Assembly: GCA_023717565.1 (NCBI GenBank)
Contig: JAMQPI010000195.1
Span: forward strand, 1-40,726
Origin: Pyrinomonadaceae bacterium
GTDB lineage: Bacteria > Acidobacteriota > Blastocatellia > Pyrinomonadales > Pyrinomonadaceae
Direction: 5' to 3'
Length of the DNA stretch: 40,726 nt
Position numbers and translations under genes: made by a program. Positions within the stretch are counted from its first letter, which is position 1; the number at the start of each line of letters is the position of its first letter. This document shows, in pieces, positions 16,805 through 25,039 of the stretch. A model generated the notes under the pieces. It did not search any database. It saw only the letters and a list, made by a program, of their open reading frames with translations, and was not told the DNA's origin.

Positions 16805-18154
16805 ATGATCGATCTACTGGACAACTTAATGCGCCAGCTGCTGCTAGACCAAATTGCAGAGTTGATTGATGAATCGCAGATTCAGTTTCAACCTCCTGAC
16901 GCGACGTGGCGCACCTTTGTCTCGAACCTGACGGTGCTCGGCAATCCGGTTAATGCTCTCAATATTTACCTCTTCGATCTGCGCGAGAACCGCAAGCTGC
17001 GAAGCAACGAGAGATTTCGAAGCATTGAAAACGGGATTGTCAACGACGAACCCGCACCTGCACGTCTGGATTGTCATTACTTTATCAGCGCCTGGAGCCC
17101 GGCACAGGTTAGTCCACTGGTCGAACCGACACTCGACGAGCACGCGCTGCTTTATCAAACCTCAGCCGTACTCGCCCGCACTGGATCTTTCAACCCTTCT
17201 CGCGTTTTTCCGAACGGTTCGTTGCCGCTCAACGCCTGGCCGGCGCCTTTCCGCGACGATGATTTCCCAGTGACGCTGCTACCGGTTGATGGCTTCAACA
17301 AGCTCGCTGAGTTTTGGAGTGGAATGGGCGATGGTGCTCGTTGGAAGCCTGGGATTTACCTCATCGTCACGCTGCCGATAGCGCTGCTGTTAGAGGTCGC
17401 AGGTCCTATGGTGACCACGCGCATCACCGAGTATCGAATAACCGACAGACCGGAGAGTGCAGAAGTGTGGATTCAGATTGGCGGTCACACGTTGTCGCCC
17501 GCGCGATCGCTGGCTGTAGGAAATGCAAACGTTACCAACGTTGGTGGCGGTGGCAATCCCGTTACAGTCGATAATCCGGGCGCCTTCCGTATCGGCGATA
17601 CCGTCACCGCAAATGGCATTACGCGCGCTGTAGTCAACCAGATTGCCGGTAACGATCTGACGCTCAGTCGCGCCTTGCCCGGATTGATCATTGGCAATGT
17701 GTTGCGCATCGCCGATCTGACGCCGGCGCAGGTTAGTTTCCGAGTAACAAATCGTGCTGGTCTGGCTTCAGGTGGTCCAGGCAGGATCACCGGTGATGAT
17801 GCCACTAGTCCAGGCAACATAGTCTCAGAAGAAGCCTTCATCGAGACCGTGCTTGCGACAGACTTCGTGATTTTAAAACCATCCGCCACTCGCACTAGAA
17901 CGTTCAATCTCAACGTCGCGCCGGCCAACGCTCCTCTGCTTGAAGAAGCGTTGCCGAATATCTCGGTGGAGTTACTCAATCTGGCCGGCGATCGACTCCA
18001 ACTAACACAAACAAACGAAGCGGGGCGCTTCACTTTCGGCAACTTGCGACCCGGAAGTTATCAGCTCCGCGCACAGGCACTGGGTCTGGCGCCGGTGTTA
18101 CGCAACATCGATGTTCCTTCGCCCACTGGAGAGTATGACCTGCGGTTCACTTAA
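16805..18154 (+). CDS. DUF4255 tube-terminator protein (Afp16/Pvc16-like) with C-terminal carboxypeptidase-regulatory-like domain
   Basis: 449 residues. The N-terminal about 195 residues are DUF4255: LDNLMRQLLLDQI at the start, TVLGNPVNALNIYLFDLREN, and LDCHYFISAWSP near 80-90. Family members cap the end of the tube and sheath opposite the baseplate and define particle length. Beyond the core are a glycine-rich beta insertion (about 235-300) and a C-terminal domain (about 375-449) with GRFTFGNLRPGSYQLRAQ, a carboxypeptidase-regulatory-like beta-sandwich. This extension is longer than the minimal Afp16 layout and would be exposed at the distal end of the particle. A short hairpin (ACCGG-TAAG-CCGGT, 16772-16785) precedes the gene, just after the upstream stop. 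Confidence 0.9.
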   Translation: MIDLLDNLMRQLLLDQIAELIDESQIQFQPPDATWRTFVSNLTVLGNPVNALNIYLFDLRENRKLRSNERFRSIENGIVNDEPAPARLDCHYFISAWSPAQVSPLVEPTLDEHALLYQTSAVLARTGSFNPSRVFPNGSLPLNAWPAPFRDDDFPVTLLPVDGFNKLAEFWSGMGDGARWKPGIYLIVTLPIALLLEVAGPMVTTRITEYRITDRPESAEVWIQIGGHTLSPARSLAVGNANVTNVGGGGNPVTVDNPGAFRIGDTVTANGITRAVVNQIAGNDLTLSRALPGLIIGNVLRIADLTPAQVSFRVTNRAGLASGGPGRITGDDATSPGNIVSEEAFIETVLATDFVILKPSATRTRTFNLNVAPANAPLLEEALPNISVELLNLAGDRLQLTQTNEAGRFTFGNLRPGSYQLRAQALGLAPVLRNIDVPSPTGEYDLRFT

Positions 18155-18160
18155 CGCTGG

Positions 18161-18177
18161 CGGCCGGGGCCCGGTTG
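18161..18177 (+). other. GC-rich hairpin upstream of the sheath gene
   Basis: Seven-base stem (two G-T pairs) around the triloop GGC at 18168-18170. It sits about 25 bases before the sheath ribosome site and is not followed by a T-run, so it is not a standard terminator. It could mark an mRNA processing or stabilising point between cargo and structural genes; this is speculative. Confidence 0.3.
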
Positions 18178-18213
18178 GTCGTGGCGCCTGATATATGAAA
18201 GAGGAGGACAACC

Positions 18214-20187
18214 ATGGCAGTACAAGTTTCCTATCCCGGAGTTTATATAGAGGAGTTTGCCCCGGCGCCGCCAATTCAGGGTGTAGGCACAAGCACTGCT
18301 GCCTTCATCGGCGTGGCAGTCAGCGGGGATTTGGACGAGCCCACAAAAGTCACGAGCTGGGACCAGTTTAAGCAGCGCTTCGGCGAACAACCGGTGCCAG
18401 GCTTCTTTATGTGGTATTCGGTGCGAGGTTTTTTTGAAAACGGCGGAAACGTCTGTTACATCGTTCGAGCCAGCAACGGCGACTACGATGAACTCGACCT
18501 TCTCAATACTCCTGGCGATCCCGTGATTAGGGTCAGAGCGCGCCAACCAGGGGATAACGTCGCTGCTGGTAACCCGATTCAACTTGCAGTCGCCGCTGCA
18601 CACCTTGTTCCCAATACGTCGTTGGTGTTTCAGCCGACGGGCGCTTTGAATGTCAACGCCGGCGCCGGCGCGAGGGAAGTGACTCTGGCCGCTGGTCAGG
18701 GTGTGAACTTCAAGCCCGACGATTTCATCACTATCGCCGCGATCGGAGAACGTGTTCGTGTTCTCAGTGTCAGCGTCGATACGCTCCGTCTAGCGAACGG
18801 CCTTGTTAACGCTTATGTCGCTGGAGATGCTGTCAGGCTTGCCGATGCGCCTGTCGGGACCCGGACCGTGCGAATTCGCGGTGTGGGAAATTCATTACCT
18901 ACCGGCACTCTCGTGTCCGGAACGATTCTCACCATCACGCAAGGTGCGGCGACCGATTCTCAAGTTGTAGAGTCAGTGCAGACCGAACCTCTGGGTGGCG
19001 GACTGACCACTTATCGAGTAACGTTCAGGGCTGGACTCGATATTCCGCTCAGTCTCGATCCGGCTGATGCCACTCAAGTTGAATCACAGGAATTCAACCT
19101 GGCTGTAACTCAGAGCGGTGTGACCACTAACTACCTCAACCTCTCAGTTGACGCTGCTCATCCAAATTATTTCGCGAGCATTGTCAATACGCCGGGCGGC
19201 CTGGTGCGAACGGAGTTGGTTGATCCACCCCCACCAGTCGACCCGCCCAACAATTTGCCCGCAACTACCGGCGCAACCAACATGACCGGAGGTGCAGCCG
19301 AGAATCTCGCGACGATCGCGGACCAGGATTTCATCGATGCTCTCGACACGCTGCGAGAGGTCGACGATGTAAACATTCTTTCGCTCCCGGATCGCATAAA
19401 TAATCCGGTACAGCAGGCACTGATCGCACATTGCGAGCAGTTGGCAGATCGATTTGCGGTGCTTGACGGCCTACGCCCTGTTCCGGACCAACCTTTGTTT
19501 GGTCCAGGAAGTATTGAAGTGCAGCGCCTATCGGTCGACTCCACTCGCGGTTACGCAGGTCTCTACTATCCCTGGTTGCGCGTTCCACGTCTTGGTCCAG
19601 GTGCTCCAATTCTGGTGCCGCCGTCGGGTCACGTGTGCGGCATCATGGCGCGTTCCGACAACAACCGCGGTGTCCACAAAGCGCCCGCAAACGAGATTGT
19701 CAATGGAGCAGTCGGCGTTGAGCGTTCCATGAGCGACATCGATCAGGGCCAACTCAATCTGCAAGGCATCAACATCATCCGGATCTTTCAGGCTGGCGGC
19801 CGTCCCATGCTTTGGGGTGCGCGAACGACAGCCACAGATCGCAACTGGCAGTACGTAAACGTGCGCAGGCTGTTTCTCTTCGTCGAAGAGTCGATTGAAG
19901 AGGGCATTCGCTTTGCGGTGTTTGAGCCGAACAATCTTCAACTCTGGCAAAAACTAAAACGAAGCATCACCGACTTTCTCACAAGAGTTTGGCGCGATGG
20001 CGGGCTCTTTGGAGCCAAAGCAGAAGACGCGTTCTACGTGCGCATCGATGAAGTTCTAAATCCTTTCTCGGAACAGGCTCTCGGACGCCTGAATATCGAG
20101 ATCGGAATGCGTCCGACCTTTCCCGCCGAGTTCATCATTGTGCGCATAGGCATTTTCCAGGGCGGATCTGAAATAACCGAAGTGTAA
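18214..20187 (+). CDS. Contractile tail sheath protein (Afp2-4-like)
   Basis: 657 residues. The start VQVSYPGVYIEEF is the hallmark of phage and eCIS sheaths. A conserved N-terminal core and the C-terminal core (about 500-657, with GRLNIEIGMRPTFPAEFI near the end) flank a large variable insertion (about 100-370) that would face outwards. The sheath contracts and drives the tube into the target. A very strong ribosome site (AAAGAGGAGG) lies 6 bases before the ATG, fitting a protein needed in hundreds of copies. Only one sheath gene is seen, whereas Afp and PVC have several paralogues. Confidence 0.96.
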   Translation: MAVQVSYPGVYIEEFAPAPPIQGVGTSTAAFIGVAVSGDLDEPTKVTSWDQFKQRFGEQPVPGFFMWYSVRGFFENGGNVCYIVRASNGDYDELDLLNTPGDPVIRVRARQPGDNVAAGNPIQLAVAAAHLVPNTSLVFQPTGALNVNAGAGAREVTLAAGQGVNFKPDDFITIAAIGERVRVLSVSVDTLRLANGLVNAYVAGDAVRLADAPVGTRTVRIRGVGNSLPTGTLVSGTILTITQGAATDSQVVESVQTEPLGGGLTTYRVTFRAGLDIPLSLDPADATQVESQEFNLAVTQSGVTTNYLNLSVDAAHPNYFASIVNTPGGLVRTELVDPPPPVDPPNNLPATTGATNMTGGAAENLATIADQDFIDALDTLREVDDVNILSLPDRINNPVQQALIAHCEQLADRFAVLDGLRPVPDQPLFGPGSIEVQRLSVDSTRGYAGLYYPWLRVPRLGPGAPILVPPSGHVCGIMARSDNNRGVHKAPANEIVNGAVGVERSMSDIDQGQLNLQGINIIRIFQAGGRPMLWGARTTATDRNWQYVNVRRLFLFVEESIEEGIRFAVFEPNNLQLWQKLKRSITDFLTRVWRDGGLFGAKAEDAFYVRIDEVLNPFSEQALGRLNIEIGMRPTFPAEFIIVRIGIFQGGSEITEV

Positions 20188-20204
20188 CGAAAGGAGACTG
20201 AGCG

Positions 20205-20645
20205 ATGGCTACCGGACAAAGAGTCGATCCCTTCGGAAATTTTAATTTTCTTGTCGAGATCGACGGCATCACGCGCGCGGCATTTCATGAAGCAAGCGGC
20301 TTCGACTCAAGCATTGACGTCACCGAGCACCGCGAAGGTGGCGAGAATACGACGATGCGAAAACTGCCGGCGCAAACCAAATACTCGAACATCACGCTCA
20401 AGTGGGGAACAGCGCCTGACCATGACCTTTACGACTGGCATCGTCAGTGGGTTACGGGCGACCCTGCCGCGCAACGAAAGAATGGCTCGGTGATCCTGCT
20501 CGACCGGGCCGGTCAGGAGAAGTTGCGTTGGAACTTTACCAATGCCTGGCCCGCAAAGTGGACTGGCCCAAGTTTTCAGGCTGAAGGTAACGACGTAGCC
20601 ATTGAGACGTTGGAGCTGGCCCACGAAGGACTCGTGCGAGCGTAG
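20205..20645 (+). CDS. Tail tube protein (Afp1/Afp5-like, gp19 family)
   Basis: 146 residues, the usual length of eCIS and phage inner-tube proteins. Family features: DPFGNFNFLVEIDGI at 8-22, FHEASGFDSS, the KLPAQTKYSNITLKWG block, and WHRQWVTGD. The protein stacks as hexameric rings inside the sheath, and cargo is carried in its lumen. A strong ribosome site (AAAGGAG) precedes the ATG, 18 bases after the sheath stop. Only one tube gene is present, so the same subunit must also contact hub and terminator. Confidence 0.95.
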   Translation: MATGQRVDPFGNFNFLVEIDGITRAAFHEASGFDSSIDVTEHREGGENTTMRKLPAQTKYSNITLKWGTAPDHDLYDWHRQWVTGDPAAQRKNGSVILLDRAGQEKLRWNFTNAWPAKWTGPSFQAEGNDVAIETLELAHEGLVRA

Positions 20646-20683
20646 AACAACTAGCTCGAGTCGAGGTCAAAAGGAGGATCGTT

Positions 20684-21046
20684 ATGCTGCAAACAGAGTA
20701 TGAATTCACTCTGCCCATGGGGTATGCGGATGGGGAGGGTGCGCTTCATCGGGAAGGAGTCATGCGACTGGCAACAGCGGCCGATGAAATCCTGCCGCTG
20801 AAAGACCCCCGCGTGCAAAGCAATGAAGCGTACCTGCTTCTGATTCTGCTCTCTCGTGTCGTCACCAGGCTTGGTGCTGTTTCTCAAATCAATCCCAAGG
20901 TGATGGAAGGACTGTACGCCGCTGATCTGGCCTATCTCCAGGACTTCTATAACCACATCAATCGCAACGGAAAAGCGAGTTTGGAGGCAGTTTGTCCGAA
21001 GTGCGCGCACGAGTTTGAAGTGGAGTCGAATGGAACGGGGGGGTAA
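20684..21046 (+). CDS. Small eCIS assembly protein with zinc motif (tail assembly chaperone-like)
   Basis: 120 residues with a strong AAAGGAGG site before the ATG. The N-terminus (TEYEFTLPMGYADGEG) and the helical LLILLSRVVTRLGAV and YAADLAYLQDFYNHIN segments fit the small proteins found between tube and LysM genes in eCIS, and resemble phage tail assembly chaperones in size and place. The C-terminus has CPKCAHEFEVE, half of a zinc ribbon. The frame ends G GGG GGG TAA at 21037-21046. A -1 slip there would continue into the DUF6760 frame and give a product of about 172 residues. The function as chaperone is inferred from place and size. Confidence 0.82.
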   Translation: MLQTEYEFTLPMGYADGEGALHREGVMRLATAADEILPLKDPRVQSNEAYLLLILLSRVVTRLGAVSQINPKVMEGLYAADLAYLQDFYNHINRNGKASLEAVCPKCAHEFEVESNGTGG

Positions 21047-21058
21047 CAGGCTACCCCC
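21037..21058 (+). other. Putative -1 programmed frameshift site with hairpin
   Basis: The heptamer G GGG GGG (21037-21043) is in the X XXY YYZ phase of the upstream gene and directly abuts its UAA stop. After a -1 slip, translation continues as GTA ACA GGC TAC and onward into the DUF6760 frame without a stop until 21199-21201. A perfect 7-base inverted repeat, GGGGGTA (21039-21045) and TACCCCC (21052-21058) with loop ACAGGC, includes the slip site and stop codon. A homopolymer undercall (7 rather than 8 G) would give the same appearance. Confidence 0.55.
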
Positions 21059-21087
21059 TCAAGGCGCTGTATGAGGAGGTAGCCTTC

Positions 21088-21201
21088 GTGGCCTATCACT
21101 TCCACTGGGCTCCTGATGCGATTTTGAATCTGGAACACGCGGAGCGCCGCCGCTGGGTGGAAGAGATTTCCTTAATCAACGAACGAATGAGTCAAGTCTG
21201 A
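21088..21201 (+). CDS. DUF6760 small protein (separate from GTG, or as frameshift extension)
   Basis: The reading frame spells YPLKALYEEVAFVAYHFHW then LEHAERRRWVEEISLINERM, the pattern of DUF6760, a domain of about 50 residues known from eCIS loci. From GTG 21088 the product is only 37 residues and loses the YPLKALYEEVAF part. This GTG has a good ribosome site (GAGGAGGT at 21073-21080, 7 bases away). The conserved segment begins upstream at 21052, where no ATG, GTG or TTG is available. The full domain would therefore need a -1 frameshift from the preceding gene. Function is unknown; it lies between the tube and hub genes, so assembly is a fair guess. Confidence 0.7.
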   Translation: MAYHFHWAPDAILNLEHAERRRWVEEISLINERMSQV

Positions 21202-21207
21202 ACCTCA

Positions 21208-22119
21208 ATGTTAGCTGAAAACAATAAAGGACCAATCCGACGAGGTGCTCGATTACGCGGCACTACACGGCAGGGTCCGAAACCGACTGGTGTGAGTCGT
21301 TGGTCTCGCTGGGCACGGTCGATTGCGCTTCGACACAAGCGTTTCACGCAACGGCGTGACTCGCTGGCGTTGATCGTGCTGCGACTGCGCAGGCCTTTGA
21401 ATATATTTCGCGAGCGTTGGGCGTTCACAACCCGGATAGTCCAACCTCGATTGCAACTGGCCATCAACGCTTTTGTAAAATTGGTCCATTGGAGTCATCA
21501 GCAATATTTTTCGGGTGGACCAACCAGGATCAGTTCCCTTGCGCTAACAGATCAGCGCGTCTTCAGTTCTCCGGGGGTTTTAAGAACTCGTTCTGCACCT
21601 CGCAACCATGGTCGAGGCGAAACCAGCAATCGTCAAATCGCTTTTGCACTCGCAAGCGCCGATCGGGGTTCGACGGCTGGTTTTGTCGAGCCACCGAACG
21701 TCCTGAAGCCGCCTTTAACCTTTGTCTTCGAAAGACTCAAGGCGAGTAAGAAATCGACTCATCCGAGCAGATTTGAAGTGTTGAGTCACCAACAGGCGCG
21801 ATCGATTGTCGAGCGTGTGAGTCAGCAGTCCCGCAGGACTGAAACGATGACCATCGGCACTAACACTGTAATCGAGCGCCAGATGTCCTCACAGACGGCA
21901 GCAACACAGCCGCGACGGCTGTTGAGATCGGTCCAGGCGCCCACACGCGTGATTGAGAAAGCGGCGGCGGCTCCAGTGACGACGGTAGTTGAGACGGCGT
22001 CGTGGTTGCAGGACAAGGTGCCGGTAACTGGATTGAACATCGATCAGATCACTGACCACGTTGTACGACAGTTGGACCGACGGGTGGTCGCGGCACGCGA
22101 GCGAATGGGACGGGTTTAA
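21208..22119 (+). CDS. Basic eCIS-associated protein of unknown function
   Basis: 303 residues, unusually rich in arginine over residues 1-80 (e.g. RWSRWARSIALRHKRFTQRR), a low-complexity middle, and a conserved-looking C-terminal helix pair (about 265-303: LNIDQITDHVVRQLDRRVVAARERMGR). Proteins with the same end, of the form DxVxRxLExRxxxxRERxGR, sit at this place in many eCIS clusters, between DUF6760 and LysM genes. No ribosome site is visible before ATG 21208. An inner ATG at 21847 (AUG of MTIGTN) would leave only the C-terminal 90 residues. Function is unknown; a DNA- or acid-binding character of the basic half is only suggested by charge. Confidence 0.65.
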   Translation: MLAENNKGPIRRGARLRGTTRQGPKPTGVSRWSRWARSIALRHKRFTQRRDSLALIVLRLRRPLNIFRERWAFTTRIVQPRLQLAINAFVKLVHWSHQQYFSGGPTRISSLALTDQRVFSSPGVLRTRSAPRNHGRGETSNRQIAFALASADRGSTAGFVEPPNVLKPPLTFVFERLKASKKSTHPSRFEVLSHQQARSIVERVSQQSRRTETMTIGTNTVIERQMSSQTAATQPRRLLRSVQAPTRVIEKAAAAPVTTVVETASWLQDKVPVTGLNIDQITDHVVRQLDRRVVAARERMGRV

Positions 22120-22143
22120 CTGCGATCACGCAGGAGATAAGTA

Positions 22144-22818
22144 ATGGCTCTGGCGAAAGCGCAAATCAAGAATCTGTTCACCGGCGAGATCTTCCACGTG
22201 ATCTTCAATCCTGAAGACTACACGCTGGCGAAAGACAACAACTTCGCCTCGCAGACGATCCCCGGTCTCGGGTCACCACTGCTGCAGTTTGTCAATGGAA
22301 ATCTCAGAACTCTCGAGATGAATCTGCTGTTTGACACTTACCTTCCGCTGACAACCGAATCGACACCCGTACGCGACGTGCGCGAAGAGACGCAAAAGGT
22401 TGTCGACCTTTTGAAAATCAACGGCGACTTCCATGCGCCACCGATACTCGAAGTTTCCTGGGCATCTCTCTTCCTTCGCTGTGTGCTGGCTCGCGTAAGT
22501 CAACAGTTCATCATGTTTCTCGATGATGGCCGGCCGGTGCGGGCAAGACTGACATGCACCTTTAATGAGTTCATCGACGAGGAACGAGAAGCAAAAGAAG
22601 TCAACCGGCAAACGGCTGACTTCAGTAAGGCCCACGTCGTTATCCAGAACGAAACACTTAGCAGCATCGCACAGTCGTTATATGGAAACCCGCAGCTGTG
22701 GCGTCCAATCGCGATTGCGAACGGCATTGACGATCCGCGGCAGCTGTTTGCGGGTCAGGTGTTGCGCGTACCGGCGCTGCCTTTCACTGATGCACAAAGT
22801 GGAGAAATAGTTCAATAA
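22144..22818 (+). CDS. LysM-containing hub/tube-initiator protein (Afp7-like)
   Basis: 224 residues. The N-terminal part (about 1-155) is the eCIS tube-related domain: AQIKNLFTGEIFHVIFNPEDY, then LQFVNGNLRTLEMNLLFDTY, and ARLTCTFNEFID. A LysM domain follows at about 163-212 (VIQNETLSSIAQSLYGNPQLW ... LFAGQVLRVP). In Afp and PVC this protein connects the tube to the central spike hub. The LysM here is thought to be structural, not secreted, since no signal peptide exists. It has a ribosome site (CAGGAGA) and is followed after one base by the hub gene. Confidence 0.92.
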   Translation: MALAKAQIKNLFTGEIFHVIFNPEDYTLAKDNNFASQTIPGLGSPLLQFVNGNLRTLEMNLLFDTYLPLTTESTPVRDVREETQKVVDLLKINGDFHAPPILEVSWASLFLRCVLARVSQQFIMFLDDGRPVRARLTCTFNEFIDEEREAKEVNRQTADFSKAHVVIQNETLSSIAQSLYGNPQLWRPIAIANGIDDPRQLFAGQVLRVPALPFTDAQSGEIVQ

Positions 22819-22819
22819 C

Positions 22820-24043
22820 ATGGCTGCTCGAATTCCCAAATATGCTCCACAGTTTCGCCTTCGCATAGATGGCGAACCATTGCCTGTTGCTTTGCTGGCC
22901 GCGGTTAGCACGGTGACTTACACGGATGGCATCGAAGGCGCCGACCGTGTCGAGATCACGTTCGCCAACCCAGGGCTGCGCTGGTTGGACCATCCAATAC
23001 TTCAAGCTGACAACAAACTATCTCTGTCAATTGGTTATGCGCCCGACCCGCTCGAAGAGGTGTTTGTCGGCGAGATTACGGGAGTCGAACCTTCATTCCC
23101 GAATGGCGCGATGCCTACGATCAGAGTCACGGCGCAGGACTTTCTGCAACGGTTGACGCACGGCAAGAAGGATCGCGCTTTCCGCATTAGTATTCCCTCA
23201 ATTGGGAATTTTCCTCTTCCCGATCCTGCTGTCGCTGCACTCGTGAGTGCGACAAATCTTCTTATTCCAAATCTCGATCCGATCGGTGGCGCCTTGTCGG
23301 TCTTGATGACACTCGCGGCCTATGTCACAACTCCCGACGGAGGACAAGTGCCAATTCGAAGACAGGAGAGCACCAGCGATTTCGATTTTCTTTCGGGTAT
23401 TGCCAAAGAAAACGGTTGGGAGATGTACATCGACCACACCCAGCAGCCGCGCGGTTATGTGTTGCGTTTCAAATTCCTGATCCAGGACTACGCCCCGAGC
23501 GTTACGCTGCGCTGGGGCAAGTCACTGATGGATTTCACGCCGCGGCTGACTACCGTGGGAGATCTTTTTGGCGTTACGGCGAGAGTTTGGATCGCAACGC
23601 TCAAAACTGAATTTGTGATCGTGGTTGGTTGGGATTTTGATCGCGCCGCCTTCAACCTGCAAATCTATCCCAACCTGATTGGCGACATAGACGCTGTTCT
23701 AGGTCCTGCGGCCGGTGGCAAGACTCTTTCAATAAAACCTACCGGATTCCCGACAGCGCTCCAGGAAATTCTAAGCGAACTTTTGCCGCGCCTTAACAAC
23801 CGGCTTACCGGTTCGGGAACAACTATCGGCGAACCTGCGATCAAGGCCGGAGCAGTCATTAATCTGGAGGGACTCGGTGAACAGTTCAGCGGGCTCTATC
23901 GCATAACGACGGCGACACACACACTCGACAGTAGCGGCTACAAAACAAACTTCGGCGTGAGGAAGGAAGTCTGGTTCGGATCGATTCCCCTCCCTAAAGG
24001 TCCGGTACCGCTGATTCGGCTTCAAGGACAAACGCTCGGCTGA
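22820..24043 (+). CDS. Baseplate hub protein, phage late-control gpD/gp27-like
   Basis: 407 residues. The N-terminal segment FRLRIDGEPLP, then EGADRVEITFANPGLRWLD and LSIGYAPDPLEEVFVGEITGVEPSFP, is the gpD/VgrG-N pattern. It also shows RVTAQDFLQRLTHGKKDRAF and STSDFDFLSGIAKENGWEMYID, where the second hub beta-domain starts. It forms the trimeric hub between the LysM protein and the spike. In Afp the hub and spike are one protein (Afp8); here they are split into this gene and the next, which starts 8 bases later. No unusual features. Confidence 0.92.
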   Translation: MAARIPKYAPQFRLRIDGEPLPVALLAAVSTVTYTDGIEGADRVEITFANPGLRWLDHPILQADNKLSLSIGYAPDPLEEVFVGEITGVEPSFPNGAMPTIRVTAQDFLQRLTHGKKDRAFRISIPSIGNFPLPDPAVAALVSATNLLIPNLDPIGGALSVLMTLAAYVTTPDGGQVPIRRQESTSDFDFLSGIAKENGWEMYIDHTQQPRGYVLRFKFLIQDYAPSVTLRWGKSLMDFTPRLTTVGDLFGVTARVWIATLKTEFVIVVGWDFDRAAFNLQIYPNLIGDIDAVLGPAAGGKTLSIKPTGFPTALQEILSELLPRLNNRLTGSGTTIGEPAIKAGAVINLEGLGEQFSGLYRITTATHTLDSSGYKTNFGVRKEVWFGSIPLPKGPVPLIRLQGQTLG

Positions 24044-24051
24044 GATTCGAC

Positions 24052-24744
24052 ATGGCAAATGAATTTCTTGAATGGGTTGCAGGCAGTCGCAGGGGAACCG
24101 GCCCGGGCAACAATGGTTCGTCGCCGGCAAACGGCTATGCGCTTTCGCCCGCAATTGTTACGAACAACATAGATCTACTGGGCCAAGGGAGAGTGCAGGT
24201 GCGAATTCCAGCGCTTCCAGCTTTCGAACCATGGGCGAGACTCAGTGCGATTGGAGCCGGCTCTTCGAGAGGTTTTGTTTGGGTTCCGGAAATAGACGAT
24301 GAAGTGTTGGTCGCCTTCAGCCAGAACGATGAGAGGGATGCATACATTCTCGGCGGACTATGGAGCACCACGGCGCGTCCTCCGTTGGATCTCTTCAGCG
24401 ACTTCGTGATCAAGCGGGTCATCAAAACAGGAAAGACCGCAGGCCTCGGTCATGAGGTGTTGTTTGACGATGCTATGCAGTCGATCACGATCACCAGTAG
24501 CACCGATCAAAAAATCACTATTGAGCCGACCAAGATTGAATTGGAAAGCACGGGCGGGACTTTGAAGATAACGATGGACCTTACGACCCAGACAATATCG
24601 ATCAGTGCGCCGCTGAAAGTGGAGGTCAAGGCGACGCAGCTCAGTTTGGAAGGGACCGCGCAGGTAGATATCAAAGGCGCGATTATCAACTTACAAGCGA
24701 CCGGGCCCTGCTCCATCCAGGGACTACCGGTGAAGATCAATTGA
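24052..24744 (+). CDS. Spike protein, baseplate assembly protein V/gp5-VgrG-like
   Basis: 230 residues. An OB-fold (about 40-110: GQGRVQVRIPALPAFEPWAR, GFVWVPEIDDEVLVAF, AYILGGLWSTTARPP) is followed by a repetitive beta-helix (about 140-225) made of alternating I/V/T stretches, which would form the trimeric needle. No lysozyme domain is inserted. It stacks below the hub and carries the PAAR tip encoded by the next gene, 6 bases downstream. Confidence 0.93.
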   Translation: MANEFLEWVAGSRRGTGPGNNGSSPANGYALSPAIVTNNIDLLGQGRVQVRIPALPAFEPWARLSAIGAGSSRGFVWVPEIDDEVLVAFSQNDERDAYILGGLWSTTARPPLDLFSDFVIKRVIKTGKTAGLGHEVLFDDAMQSITITSSTDQKITIEPTKIELESTGGTLKITMDLTTQTISISAPLKVEVKATQLSLEGTAQVDIKGAIINLQATGPCSIQGLPVKIN

Positions 24745-24750
24745 GGAGTT

Positions 24751-25032
24751 ATGCCACCAGCAGCGCGCGTCACCGATCCTACGGGACATCCGGGCCTGAT
24801 CTCCGGACCGGGAGTGGCAACTGTCTTAATCGGCGGACTACCAGCGGCCGTAATGGGCGACACCCACGCGTGCAGCATGCCACCACTCGCCGGACCTCAT
24901 CCGCCAACACCGATCGTCAAAGGCAGCGCGACTGTTTTGATCGGAGGTAGACCGGCAGCCCGACTGGGTGACATGTCCGGCTGTGGCGCGCCGATCATTA
25001 TGGGAATGTTCACGGTGGAGATAGGAGGCTGA
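24751..25032 (+). CDS. PAAR-domain spike tip protein (Afp10-like)
   Basis: 93 residues, a minimal PAAR protein: PPAARVTDPTGHPG at the start, repeated VLIGGLPAAVMGD and VLIGGRPAARLGD, and His13, His39, Cys41 and Cys77 as candidate metal ligands. It caps the spike and punctures the target membrane. There is no C-terminal extension, so no effector is fused to the tip. It has a good ribosome site (GAGGAG) before its ATG. Confidence 0.94.
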   Translation: MPPAARVTDPTGHPGLISGPGVATVLIGGLPAAVMGDTHACSMPPLAGPHPPTPIVKGSATVLIGGRPAARLGDMSGCGAPIIMGMFTVEIGG

Positions 25033-25039
25033 TACCGAA

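Noticed and set aside
18175-18197. Possible sigma-70 promoter before the sheath gene (TTGGTC ... TATATG)
   Set aside because: Spacing is only about 11 bases, far from the usual 16-18.
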